Source: Moraxella osloensis
GTDB lineage: Bacteria > Pseudomonadota > Gammaproteobacteria > Pseudomonadales > Moraxellaceae
Reading direction: 5' to 3'
Length of the DNA stretch: 64,000 nt
Assembly (NCBI RefSeq): GCF_001553955.1
Contig: NZ_CP014234.1
Coordinates: forward strand, 1,116,001-1,180,000
Under the pieces are notes generated by a model. The model made no database searches. It was not told the DNA's origin and saw nothing but the letters and a program-made list of their open reading frames with translations. The position numbers and the translations under genes were made by a program. This document shows, one piece after another, positions 8,624 through 19,598 of the stretch. How positions within the stretch are numbered: the stretch's first letter is position 1; each line of letters starts with the position of its first letter.

Positions 8624-10273
8624 GTTCGCCATCGCATAGATGGTTTAGAAAGCCCACGTTATCGACTTTATCACCAACGCCAAGTTCGCCATCGCATAGA
8701 TGGTTTAGAAAACTTGGTCGCCAGTGGCTACAGTTTTATTGTCAGTTCGCCATCGCATAGATGGTTTAGAAATTGATATGTCATTGGGTGAGTGCAAACA
8801 ATATGTTCGCCATCGCATAGATGGTTTAGAAAAATTTATACAGGTGAAGAAAATGACTAATAATGTTCGCCATCGCATAGATGGTTTAGAAATTTATCAC
8901 CCCTTTATCATAACTGAAATAGAAGTTCGCCATCGCATAGATGGTTTAGAAAACAGCGACAACGACGACGACGACGCAGGAGGAGTTCGCCATCGCATAG
9001 ATGGTTTAGAAATCGATTGGTTAACCTTTACCGTTCATGACACTGTTCGCCATCGCATAGATGGTTTAGAAATTGCTCTGTAACCAACGTATTACTGCTT
9101 GACTGTTCGCCATCGCATAGATGGTTTAGAAAGTCAAAGATGACGCTTCTATCAAATTGCAAGCGTTCGCCATCGCATAGATGGTTTAGAAAAACAAACC
9201 CACAAATAGATACATCATCAATCAGTTCGCCATCGCATAGATGGTTTAGAAATTATTTCTATCCAAATTAATTTTATTTGATTTGTTCGCCATCGCATAG
9301 ATGGTTTAGAAACAGAGCGCGGCATTGCTTCACGTCCAGATTAAGTTCGCCATCGCATAGATGGTTTAGAAAGCTTGAATTCGGACGAAGCCTTGTTGCG
9401 GCTCGTTCGCCATCGCATAGATGGTTTAGAAAGCTTGATATCACGTTAAAACGAGTTGTAGTGAGTTCGCCATCGCATAGATGGTTTAGAAACGCCTGTT
9501 GGCTCTATCTTTATGTATGATGAAGTTCGCCATCGCATAGATGGTTTAGAAATATCCCCAGCGACAAGATTTTTTTCGGTAAGCGTTCGCCATCGCATAG
9601 ATGGTTTAGAAATTTGAAAATACAAGCATTTATTATTTCCGCTTGTTCGCCATCGCATAGATGGTTTAGAAAGCTCAAGATTAAACTCTTGATAGGTTTT
9701 TTTGCGTTCGCCATCGCATAGATGGTTTAGAAAACCCACAGCATCGACTTTATCTCCAACGCCAAGTTCGCCATCGCATAGATGGTTTAGAAAAAACAAG
9801 ACCAGATACAATATAACCAGCAATGGTTCGCCATCGCATAGATGGTTTAGAAATTGCCATGTCCGTTAGCGGCAGTAACTAAAATGTTCGCCATCGCATA
9901 GATGGTTTAGAAAATTTTTATCATGGGATAATGGGGAATTATCAAGTTCGCCATCGCATAGATGGTTTAGAAAGCTTTGCTACTGACATCTATCCATACC
10001 TGAGTGTTCGCCATCGCATAGATGGTTTAGAAAAGTAATAGGTTTTGTTCATGCCTTGTCATGGCGTTCGCCATCGCATAGATGGTTTAGAAAATTAACA
10101 GATTAACGCCTATCATTGCCATATTGTTCGCCATCGCATAGATGGTTTAGAAATAACCAAAAATGGCTATCCCTCGAATCTGTGGGTTCGCCATCGCATA
10201 GATGGTTTAGAAACTACATTATCTAAAACGACTTGATTAGTTTGGGTTCGCCATCGCATAGATGGTTTAGAAA

Positions 10274-11955
10274 ATTGTCTATAGCTTGCTGTATAGCTTG
10301 ATTGAGTTCGCCATCGCATAGATGGTTTAGAAATAAAAAAAATTACATAAAGAAAAATTTAAAAAGTTCGCCATCGCATAGATGGTTTAGAAAGTAAAAA
10401 AAATGCCTAACAGCGTAAACCGTTAGTTCGCCATCGCATAGATGGTTTAGAAAAACAAATACTAAATAATGCAAAATCAGGTGATGTTCGCCATCGCATA
10501 GATGGTTTAGAAAAAATCCAATCATGAGCCGTCATAGCAATACCCGTTCGCCATCGCATAGATGGTTTAGAAAATGTAGCGCACGGCTGCTTTGTTGCGG
10601 ATTTCGTTCGCCATCGCATAGATGGTTTAGAAAATCACCCAATTACCTAGCTAAAGATAGCGGTCAGTTCGCCATCGCATAGATGGTTTAGAAAGTATAT
10701 TGCAAGGCGCAAGATATGAAGAAGATGTTCGCCATCGCATAGATGGTTTAGAAAACAGAGCCACAGGTCAAGCGCACCAAAGCCGAGTTCGCCATCGCAT
10801 AGATGGTTTAGAAACAAATGATTTAGGGCGAAATTGGGGGTTTAACGTTCGCCATCGCATAGATGGTTTAGAAAACAGCGCAAGAATTGATAGTAATATC
10901 TCATCTGTTCGCCATCGCATAGATGGTTTAGAAACAAATGATTTAGGGCGAAATTGGGGGTTTAACGTTCGCCATCGCATAGATGGTTTAGAAAAACCAA
11001 AACACCGCCTGTAAATAGAAGTATTGGTTCGCCATCGCATAGATGGTTTAGAAATTGATAGCCTTTTTGTCTTTGCGTAACTCATTGTTCGCCATCGCAT
11101 AGATGGTTTAGAAAATTGTCTATAGCTTGCTGTATAGCTTGATTGAGTTCGCCATCGCATAGATGGTTTAGAAATAAAAAAAATTACATAAAGAAAAATT
11201 TAAAAAGTTCGCCATCGCATAGATGGTTTAGAAAGTAAAAAAAATGCCTAACAGCGTAAACCGTTAGTTCGCCATCGCATAGATGGTTTAGAAAAACAAA
11301 TACTAAATAATGCAAAATCAGGTGATGTTCGCCATCGCATAGATGGTTTAGAAAAAATCCAATCATGAGCCGTCATAGCAATACCCGTTCGCCATCGCAT
11401 AGATGGTTTAGAAAATGTAGCGCACGGCTGCTTTGTTGCGGATTTCGTTCGCCATCGCATAGATGGTTTAGAAAATCACCCAATTACCTAGCTAAAGATA
11501 GCGGTCAGTTCGCCATCGCATAGATGGTTTAGAAAGTATATTGCAAGGCGCAAGATATGAAGAAGATGTTCGCCATCGCATAGATGGTTTAGAAAACAGA
11601 GCCACAGGTCAAGCGCACCAAAGCCGAGTTCGCCATCGCATAGATGGTTTAGAAACAAATGATTTAGGGCGAAATTGGGGGTTTAACGTTCGCCATCGCA
11701 TAGATGGTTTAGAAAACAGCGCAAGAATTGATAGTAATATCTCATCTGTTCGCCATCGCATAGATGGTTTAGAAACAAATGATTTAGGGCGAAATTGGGG
11801 GTTTAACGTTCGCCATCGCATAGATGGTTTAGAAAAACCAAAACACCGCCTGTAAATAGAAGTATTGGTTCGCCATCGCATAGATGGTTTAGAAATTGAT
11901 AGCCTTTTTGTCTTTGCGTAACTCATTGTTCGCCATCGCATAGATGGTTTAGAAA
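10274..11955 (+). repeat. Tandem duplication of a 14-spacer block (2 x 841 bp) in the array
   Basis: The block 10274-11114 (14 spacers with repeats, including one 33-nt spacer) is repeated without visible change at 11115-11955. It begins with the spacer ATTGTCTATAGCTTGCTG and ends with TTGATAGCCTTTTTGTC. Inside each copy one spacer, starting CAAATGATTTAGGGCG, is present twice around a different one, so it occurs four times in all (10815, 10935, 11656, 11776). Identity of the copies indicates a recent event or an assembly question. Confidence 0.95.
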
Positions 11956-14900
11956 GCTATTAGCCAAAATACTAATGTGCATATCAAGTTCGCCATCGCA
12001 TAGATGGTTTAGAAACTAACGTGACATTGTAGGTATAGCCATTAACAGTTCGCCATCGCATAGATGGTTTAGAAAATCATGACCGCATCAGCCATATTTG
12101 GTGATGAGTTCGCCATCGCATAGATGGTTTAGAAACATACCGCTAACTAGCGATGTAAGGCTGTCAGGTTCGCCATCGCATAGATGGTTTAGAAAGCAAG
12201 TACAGCCGAAACCAGCAGCAGCAGAACGTTCGCCATCGCATAGATGGTTTAGAAATATCGGCAGTGGGGCGGGCTTGACACAGTTACGTTCGCCATCGCA
12301 TAGATGGTTTAGAAACCGAGCGGTCTAACTTGCTCAAGCGTGGTAATGTTCGCCATCGCATAGATGGTTTAGAAATAGACTCAGCAGAAAACCCACTGCA
12401 AAACATGGTTCGCCATCGCATAGATGGTTTAGAAAATTCAAAATCACATAAGGAAAGGTAAGTGCGAGTTCGCCATCGCATAGATGGTTTAGAAAGCTAA
12501 CAGATGGCAGCGATGTTTTGAACTTCTGTTCGCCATCGCATAGATGGTTTAGAAAGTCAGCATCAATAACTGCGCTTTCGTAATTACGTTCGCCATCGCA
12601 TAGATGGTTTAGAAAATAATTGATAGCAGACACGAGCCGTTCAGTATGTTCGCCATCGCATAGATGGTTTAGAAACATAGCAGATACCGCAGACGCAGGC
12701 ACTACAGGTTCGCCATCGCATAGATGGTTTAGAAATTGCCCGCCCATCACTGGCGCGTGCATATTGAGTTCGCCATCGCATAGATGGTTTAGAAATTTAC
12801 TGATTAATACGCTAGAGAAATGCTTTAGTTCGCCATCGCATAGATGGTTTAGAAAGAAGAAGATTTAATGAAATCTTGGGTTAACTGGTTCGCCATCGCA
12901 TAGATGGTTTAGAAATTGCAGGACTTACCGTGGCGTTATTAGCCCAAGTTCGCCATCGCATAGATGGTTTAGAAAGAATTGGTCAAGCGTGATGGGTAGC
13001 GGCGGCAGTTCGCCATCGCATAGATGGTTTAGAAAGCCAACGTCTTTTACGGCATCTTGTACGCCCAGTTCGCCATCGCATAGATGGTTTAGAAACTTTT
13101 TTTGGTCATGTTGTGCGCCCACTTCGAGTTCGCCATCGCATAGATGGTTTAGAAAAGTCACGATGAGCGTGTACGCCATGAACATAAGTTCGCCATCGCA
13201 TAGATGGTTTAGAAAAAGACAGGTTTAATGCCACTACTAACGCCACAGTTCGCCATCGCATAGATGGTTTAGAAAAGTCCATTGCCTGATAGATCATTAA
13301 AGTAATAGTTCGCCATCGCATAGATGGTTTAGAAACGACAACGCCAAAGCGCACGATGTCGGGCGTTGTTCGCCATCGCATAGATGGTTTAGAAAATGGT
13401 AATGACGCAGATTTCGAGGAGTTGAAAGTTCGCCATCGCATAGATGGTTTAGAAAGTGCAAAATTTACAGGTCATTAAAGAGCTTGCGTTCGCCATCGCA
13501 TAGATGGTTTAGAAATTCTCGAACAATAGCCACATGGTCAGCAACCAGTTCGCCATCGCATAGATGGTTTAGAAATGTACCGCGGCAGACTCGGTTAAGT
13601 TAAACGCGTTCGCCATCGCATAGATGGTTTAGAAACTGTCTCATCTTTTAGCTTGCCTGCGCCGTCAGTTCGCCATCGCATAGATGGTTTAGAAAAATAA
13701 CCATGAAAACCTTGGCAAGTTTCCATGGTTCGCCATCGCATAGATGGTTTAGAAATATTAGGTAAAATCACCATATAGGTATAAATTGTTCGCCATCGCA
13801 TAGATGGTTTAGAAACCCACGTATTAAAGCGGATAACGTCTTGCACTGTTCGCCATCGCATAGATGGTTTAGAAACCACAAGCATAATAGACGCAATCGG
13901 GCGGCTTGTTCGCCATCGCATAGATGGTTTAGAAAAATCAAGGGAAGTTAAAGCAATGCCAGTTATTGTTCGCCATCGCATAGATGGTTTAGAAAGTGAT
14001 GGTAATGACGCAGATTTCGAGGAGTTGGTTCGCCATCGCATAGATGGTTTAGAAAGCCTGACAAATCCATAAACTCAGTAAACTTCTGTTCGCCATCGCA
14101 TAGATGGTTTAGAAAAGCATGACGATGCTTTTCAAGACTTTTAACCCGTTCGCCATCGCATAGATGGTTTAGAAAAATCTATAAAATCACAAACCTTTGA
14201 AGCCCAGGTTCGCCATCGCATAGATGGTTTAGAAACCGAACATCAGCACCAACGCCAGTTACTTTATGTTCGCCATCGCATAGATGGTTTAGAAAGCAAA
14301 ATCTCACGAACAGCCCATTGACCCTTAGTTCGCCATCGCATAGATGGTTTAGAAAAACAAGTGCTGATATGCTTGCTATTACTGGCTGTTCGCCATCGCA
14401 TAGATGGTTTAGAAAAAACAACTTGACTAGTTTGAAGTAAGCTAACAGTTCGCCATCGCATAGATGGTTTAGAAAATTGCGTTACAACTCGTCAAGACCG
14501 CGCACCCGTTCGCCATCGCATAGATGGTTTAGAAACAGTTGATATCTGGGCGTAATTCTTCTGCGGTGTTCGCCATCGCATAGATGGTTTAGAAAGCCAA
14601 CGTCTTTTACAGCTTCACCAACCCCGAGTTCGCCATCGCATAGATGGTTTAGAAAAGAAGAAGAACCTATGAAACCAGTTAAAAATGGTTCGCCATCGCA
14701 TAGATGGTTTAGAAAAACAACTGCATCGCCAACTTTATCAACACTATGTTCGCCATCGCATAGATGGTTTAGAAATAAAGCGCATTTGCAGAATCTTGTT
14801 CAAGACAGTTCGCCATCGCATAGATGGTTTAGAAATATACCAGGGCTGAAAATGCTTTTTCGTTTTAGTTCGCCATCGCATAGATGGTTTAGAAAACTCA

Positions 14901-16695
14901 AAACCGCCATCAGAATCTGGTGGAAAAGTTCGCCATCGCATAGATGGTTTAGAAAATCAACGGTGCCGAAAACTTTGCCACCACCATGTTCGCCATCGCA
15001 TAGATGGTTTAGAAAATCTAGCCAACTTTACCCCATGTCAATTAAATGTTCGCCATCGCATAGATGGTTTAGAAAAGTCTTGAATTTCTTGAGAACGCTC
15101 TAAACGGGTTCGCCATCGCATAGATGGTTTAGAAATTGTACCAACAGTGGCTAATGTGGATTAACTAGTTCGCCATCGCATAGATGGTTTAGAAAATCAT
15201 ACAACTAAGCGTCCTTGCTTCCTGTGGGTTCGCCATCGCATAGATGGTTTAGAAACAAATCCAAAAAGTTTGAAACCACTTGTTATTGTTCGCCATCGCA
15301 TAGATGGTTTAGAAACCCCTGTTCCTGCTGTCCCTAACGATGGGGCGGTTCGCCATCGCATAGATGGTTTAGAAATTAAACGTGGCTTTAATAACGCCAA
15401 TTTATCAGTTCGCCATCGCATAGATGGTTTAGAAAGATGTCCCCGCTTTGTGATTTTTTATCTACGTGTTCGCCATCGCATAGATGGTTTAGAAATCATA
15501 AGCAGTAGGTAAGATTTTTCGAGTATTGTTCGCCATCGCATAGATGGTTTAGAAATGTTTTAGATTATCTCGCTAATGTGCAAGCTGGTTCGCCATCGCA
15601 TAGATGGTTTAGAAAAATAGCATCAATTATATCAGTAGGGTCAAACGGTTCGCCATCGCATAGATGGTTTAGAAAAGCGATTGCACCGCCCACGATACCT
15701 TTTGCGAGTTCGCCATCGCATAGATGGTTTAGAAAAGTCGCTCCGTTTTTGTTCGCTACAATGAGAAGTTCGCCATCGCATAGATGGTTTAGAAATTGAT
15801 GAAAAGACGCTCGCTCTGGTCGAACGCGTTCGCCATCGCATAGATGGTTTAGAAACAAACCAGTTAACACAACAGTTAGAGCCGCAGGTTCGCCATCGCA
15901 TAGATGGTTTAGAAATAGCATTTTTGCTAGTTCTTTTTGGTCGCCTGGTTCGCCATCGCATAGATGGTTTAGAAAACTAATCATGATTAATACAGTGCCA
16001 TTTTGACGTTCGCCATCGCATAGATGGTTTAGAAAAAATGCGCTATCCCTGCCATATCACCGAGAAAGTTCGCCATCGCATAGATGGTTTAGAAACATTC
16101 AAAGATGGTAAGCCAAAAGTATTTTATGTTCGCCATCGCATAGATGGTTTAGAAATGCGCCAGACGATTGGCACGACTTACCAAATAGTTCGCCATCGCA
16201 TAGATGGTTTAGAAAGCAAAGATTGACATTCGGATTTTCGCTAAGTTGTTCGCCATCGCATAGATGGTTTAGAAAAACAGGCGCAGTATTTGAACGATTG
16301 AATTTCAGTTCGCCATCGCATAGATGGTTTAGAAATATCAATCGCTGAATTTTGCCAGTCTGTAGTGGTTCGCCATCGCATAGATGGTTTAGAAAAAAAT
16401 CGACGATAGCAAACACACGCTTGCGTCGTTCGCCATCGCATAGATGGTTTAGAAATAAAATGGGGCAAAAATACGCAAATACGATGGGTTCGCCATCGCA
16501 TAGATGGTTTAGAAATTTAGCCGCCTTGTAGCGCGTTAAAATCGCATGTTCGCCATCGCATAGATGGTTTAGAAATAAAATCATTGACATGGCTATATCA
16601 ATGCCAGGTTCGCCATCGCATAGATGGTTTAGAAAAAGTTGGCGCAACGGTACACACGGCAAACCATGTTCGCCATCGCATAGATGGTTTAGAAA

Positions 16696-18472
16696 AAGAT
16701 CATCTTGTTTATCAAACCAATAAATATGTTCGCCATCGCATAGATGGTTTAGAAAATCATGAAAATGCACCTATTTAAATCCAATGAGTTCGCCATCGCA
16801 TAGATGGTTTAGAAAGGCAGAGAAGACTATGAAGGGTTTGACCCATCCGTTCGCCATCGCATAGATGGTTTAGAAAAATTAGATATCATCGCCAAGCATC
16901 AAATGGAAGTTCGCCATCGCATAGATGGTTTAGAAAACCATGCCCATGCGATGTTTGCAAAAACTATCGTTCGCCATCGCATAGATGGTTTAGAAAAATA
17001 AAGTCCGTGGTTTTGACTTCTTTTAGCCCGTTCGCCATCGCATAGATGGTTTAGAAAAATGCCAACAAAAACAGGACACCCATCATGAAGTTCGCCATCG
17101 CATAGATGGTTTAGAAAAGCAACAGCGGCTAAAAGAGCAGGCATTTATAGTTCGCCATCGCATAGATGGTTTAGAAATTTTCCATGACCGTTAGCGGCAG
17201 TAACTAAAAGTTCGCCATCGCATAGATGGTTTAGAAAAGCAGTAACAAGGGTAAAACCGATACTTGCAAGTTCGCCATCGCATAGATGGTTTAGAAATTC
17301 TGGTGGTGGGTGTTCTGGGTCGTCTTGTTGTTCGCCATCGCATAGATGGTTTAGAAATGAATATGAAAAGTTGTTTCAACAATATGCGAGTTCGCCATCG
17401 CATAGATGGTTTAGAAAAACCTTGGATGAAATGCGCTCAATCTTGTTTCGTTCGCCATCGCATAGATGGTTTAGAAAACCAAATAGCGCTCAGCGATATC
17501 TGGGTAATCGTTCGCCATCGCATAGATGGTTTAGAAACTGCCCCGCCACCTCAAGCGGATTTACACGATGGTTCGCCATCGCATAGATGGTTTAGAAAAC
17601 AAACGATCCGTAATGCTAAAAAATATGTGTGTTCGCCATCGCATAGATGGTTTAGAAAATTATTATCTGATGGTGAAAAAGGCTGTTGAAGTTCGCCATC
17701 GCATAGATGGTTTAGAAAACCAGCACGGAAGCGGTCAGTTTCCTTAACATGTTCGCCATCGCATAGATGGTTTAGAAAAAGATCATCTTGTTTATCAAAC
17801 CAATAAATATGTTCGCCATCGCATAGATGGTTTAGAAAATCATGAAAATGCACCTATTTAAATCCAATGAGTTCGCCATCGCATAGATGGTTTAGAAAGG
17901 CAGAGAAGACTATGAAGGGTTTGACCCATCCGTTCGCCATCGCATAGATGGTTTAGAAAAATTAGATATCATCGCCAAGCATCAAATGGAAGTTCGCCAT
18001 CGCATAGATGGTTTAGAAAACCATGCCCATGCGATGTTTGCAAAAACTATCGTTCGCCATCGCATAGATGGTTTAGAAAAATAAAGTCCGTGGTTTTGAC
18101 TTCTTTTAGCCCGTTCGCCATCGCATAGATGGTTTAGAAAAATGCCAACAAAAACAGGACACCCATCATGAAGTTCGCCATCGCATAGATGGTTTAGAAA
18201 AGCAACAGCGGCTAAAAGAGCAGGCATTTATAGTTCGCCATCGCATAGATGGTTTAGAAATTTTCCATGACCGTTAGCGGCAGTAACTAAAAGTTCGCCA
18301 TCGCATAGATGGTTTAGAAAAGCAGTAACAAGGGTAAAACCGATACTTGCAAGTTCGCCATCGCATAGATGGTTTAGAAATTCTGGTGGTGGGTGTTCTG
18401 GGTCGTCTTGTTGTTCGCCATCGCATAGATGGTTTAGAAATGAATATGAAAAGTTGTTTCAACAATATGCGA
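16696..18472 (+). repeat. Interrupted duplication of a 12-spacer block near the distal end of the array
   Basis: Twelve spacers at 16696-17389 (from AAGATCATCTTGTTTATC to TGAATATGAAAAGTTG) recur in the same order at 17779-18472, an offset of 1083 bp. Six unrelated spacers (17418-17750) separate the copies. The two 33-nt spacers of the block are kept in both. A tandem duplication of 18 spacers followed by loss of six from the second copy, or exchange between two array variants, would give this. Confidence 0.93.
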
Positions 18473-18680
18473 GTTCGCCATCGCATAGATGGTTTAGAAA
18501 GACAACCTTGCCGCCAACGTCTTTTACCGCATGTTCGCCATCGCATAGATGGTTTAGAAAGCCAACGTCTTTTACAGCATCACCGACCCCGAGTTCGCCA
18601 TCGCATAGATGGTTTAGAAATGTCGACATTCAAACGCCAGAACTACCGCAAAGTTCGCCATCGCATAGATGGTTTAGAAA

Positions 18681-19262
18681 CATGAGCTTGATTGATATTG
18701 TTCATGCACCCTACTAAATTTTTCTAGTATATATCTACTTTGCATTTTTTTCGTCAATATTTCTCATTTTTATACGAGATAGTCCTAATCTAAAGTTAAG
18801 GTAAGCAATTTAATATATTGAATTTTTGCTTATGTATTATTTTATTAGTATGTGGATTTAGAGTCGTACCGTGAAAACTCAAAACTTTATATAGTCCGTA
18901 TAACAACTTTTGTATCTATTTTTCCAATCTCAAGACGGTTAACTAAACTAGTGTGTCAATGTCTTAAAGTTTCTAATAGCCATGTTTTTAATTTGGAGGG
19001 AATAACTTTGAAAGGATTTTTTTTAGGGCATGAAGGTTTTTTAAAATGAGTGATTAAAGTTGAAAGAAATAAATCCAGTTTCATCTCTTTTAAATTCGGG
19101 TGGGGGTCAAAATCTACTTGCCCAAAAATTAACCAAGGCACAATTTGGGCACAAAATGGGCACACAAGATTTCTAAGCGATTTTTCTGTGCCCAAAATCA
19201 TAAAAGTGGTCAAAATTTCAATCCTCGAAAAACCACATAAGCCCTTGATATCACTGCAATAA
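18681..19262. other. Gene-free AT-rich stretch between the CRISPR array and tRNA-Val
   Basis: I find no convincing gene in these 582 bp. Short frames exist on both strands but have no ribosome site or recognisable family. At 19138-19200 a GGGCACA motif occurs twice on the plus strand and once inverted (TTTGGGCACA against TGTGCCCAAA). Comparable GTGCCC-rich DNA is often seen beside integrase attachment sites at tRNA 3' ends, and this stretch abuts the 3' end of tRNA-Val, but no integrase or repeated att core is visible. Confidence 0.5.
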
Positions 19263-19291
19263 AAAAGCCCCAATCAATCGACTGGGGCTTT
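19263..19291 (-). terminator. Intrinsic terminator of tRNA-Val
   Basis: AAAAGCCCC and GGGGCTTTT pair around a 12-nt loop. On the minus strand the stem is followed by a run of Ts, just 8 bp beyond the tRNA 3' end. Confidence 0.75.
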
Positions 19292-19298
19292 TGGAATA

Positions 19299-19375
19299 TG
19301 GTAGGCATAATCTGACTCGAACAGACGACCCCCACCATGTCAAGGTGGTGCTCTAACCAACTGAGCTATATGCCT
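19299..19375 (-). tRNA. tRNA-Val (anticodon GAC)
   Basis: The minus strand folds into a full cloverleaf of 77 nt including encoded CCA: acceptor AGGCATA/TATGCCT, D arm GCTC...GAGC, anticodon stem CCACC/GGTGG with loop TTGACAT giving anticodon GAC, and a TTCGAGT T-loop. Confidence 0.95.
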
Positions 19376-19598
19376 AAAAGGGTCTAACAATCTACTTGTG
19401 TAAGTAGGAGTGCCATTTTACCAAAAAATTTTGCTTTTGCAAGTGGTTTTAATTTTTCCCTTCAATTTTTATTGCGCCCTCTTCAGCTAAGTTTTCGTTA
19501 AGGTTAGGTTGTTTTAATACACTTAGCCACTCGGATATACCTCAGTATCCACCCTATCCCGTGCCTTAACAACTTTATCAAACTCTTAGGATAGCATT

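Larger units (their letters stand above)
8084..18680 (+). CRISPR. Type I-F CRISPR array: 177 repeats, 176 spacers
   Basis: The 28-bp repeat begins GTTCGCCATCGCATAG and ends ATGGTTTAGAAA. It contains the hairpin CCATC-GCATA-GATGG expected for Csy4. The first copy is at 8084-8111, the last at 18653-18680, and I saw no degenerate copy, even at the far end. Most spacers are 32 nt. Nine are 33 nt (ending just before the repeats at 8745, 9706, 10667, 11508, 16849, 17030, 17571, 17932 and 18113), and the register count (10569 bp = 176 x 60 + 9) gives 177 repeats. Removing duplicates leaves about 147 different spacers by my reading. Internal duplications are listed separately. Spacer targets cannot be identified without a search. 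Long apparent reading frames across the array only reflect the periodic repeat. Confidence 0.99.

Noticed and set aside
13696-13727. Partly palindromic spacer (CCATG...CATGG-like ends) as a regulatory hairpin
   Set aside because: Pairing is imperfect and nothing distinguishes it from chance among some 150 spacers.
8084-18680. Spacers matching other parts of this window (self-targeting)
   Set aside because: I noticed none while reading, but I could not search systematically, so I make no claim.
8035-18717. Dozens of apparent reading frames of 60-220 codons on both strands across the array, with recurring RHRIDGLE, SPSHRWFR, FLNHLCDGE or SKPSMRWRT
   Set aside because: They only reflect the 28-bp repeat, which lacks stop codons in several frames, and the 60-bp period, which keeps the frame. 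They have no ribosome sites and their variable parts are spacers.
19080-19110. Ten-base match GGTGGGGGTC between intergenic DNA and tRNA-Val as a possible att repeat
   Set aside because: Too short, low-complexity and in the opposite orientation.
18852-19273. Two overlapping frames of 65 and 105 codons after the array
   Set aside because: No family, no ribosome site, and unusual composition; more likely non-coding or att-like DNA.
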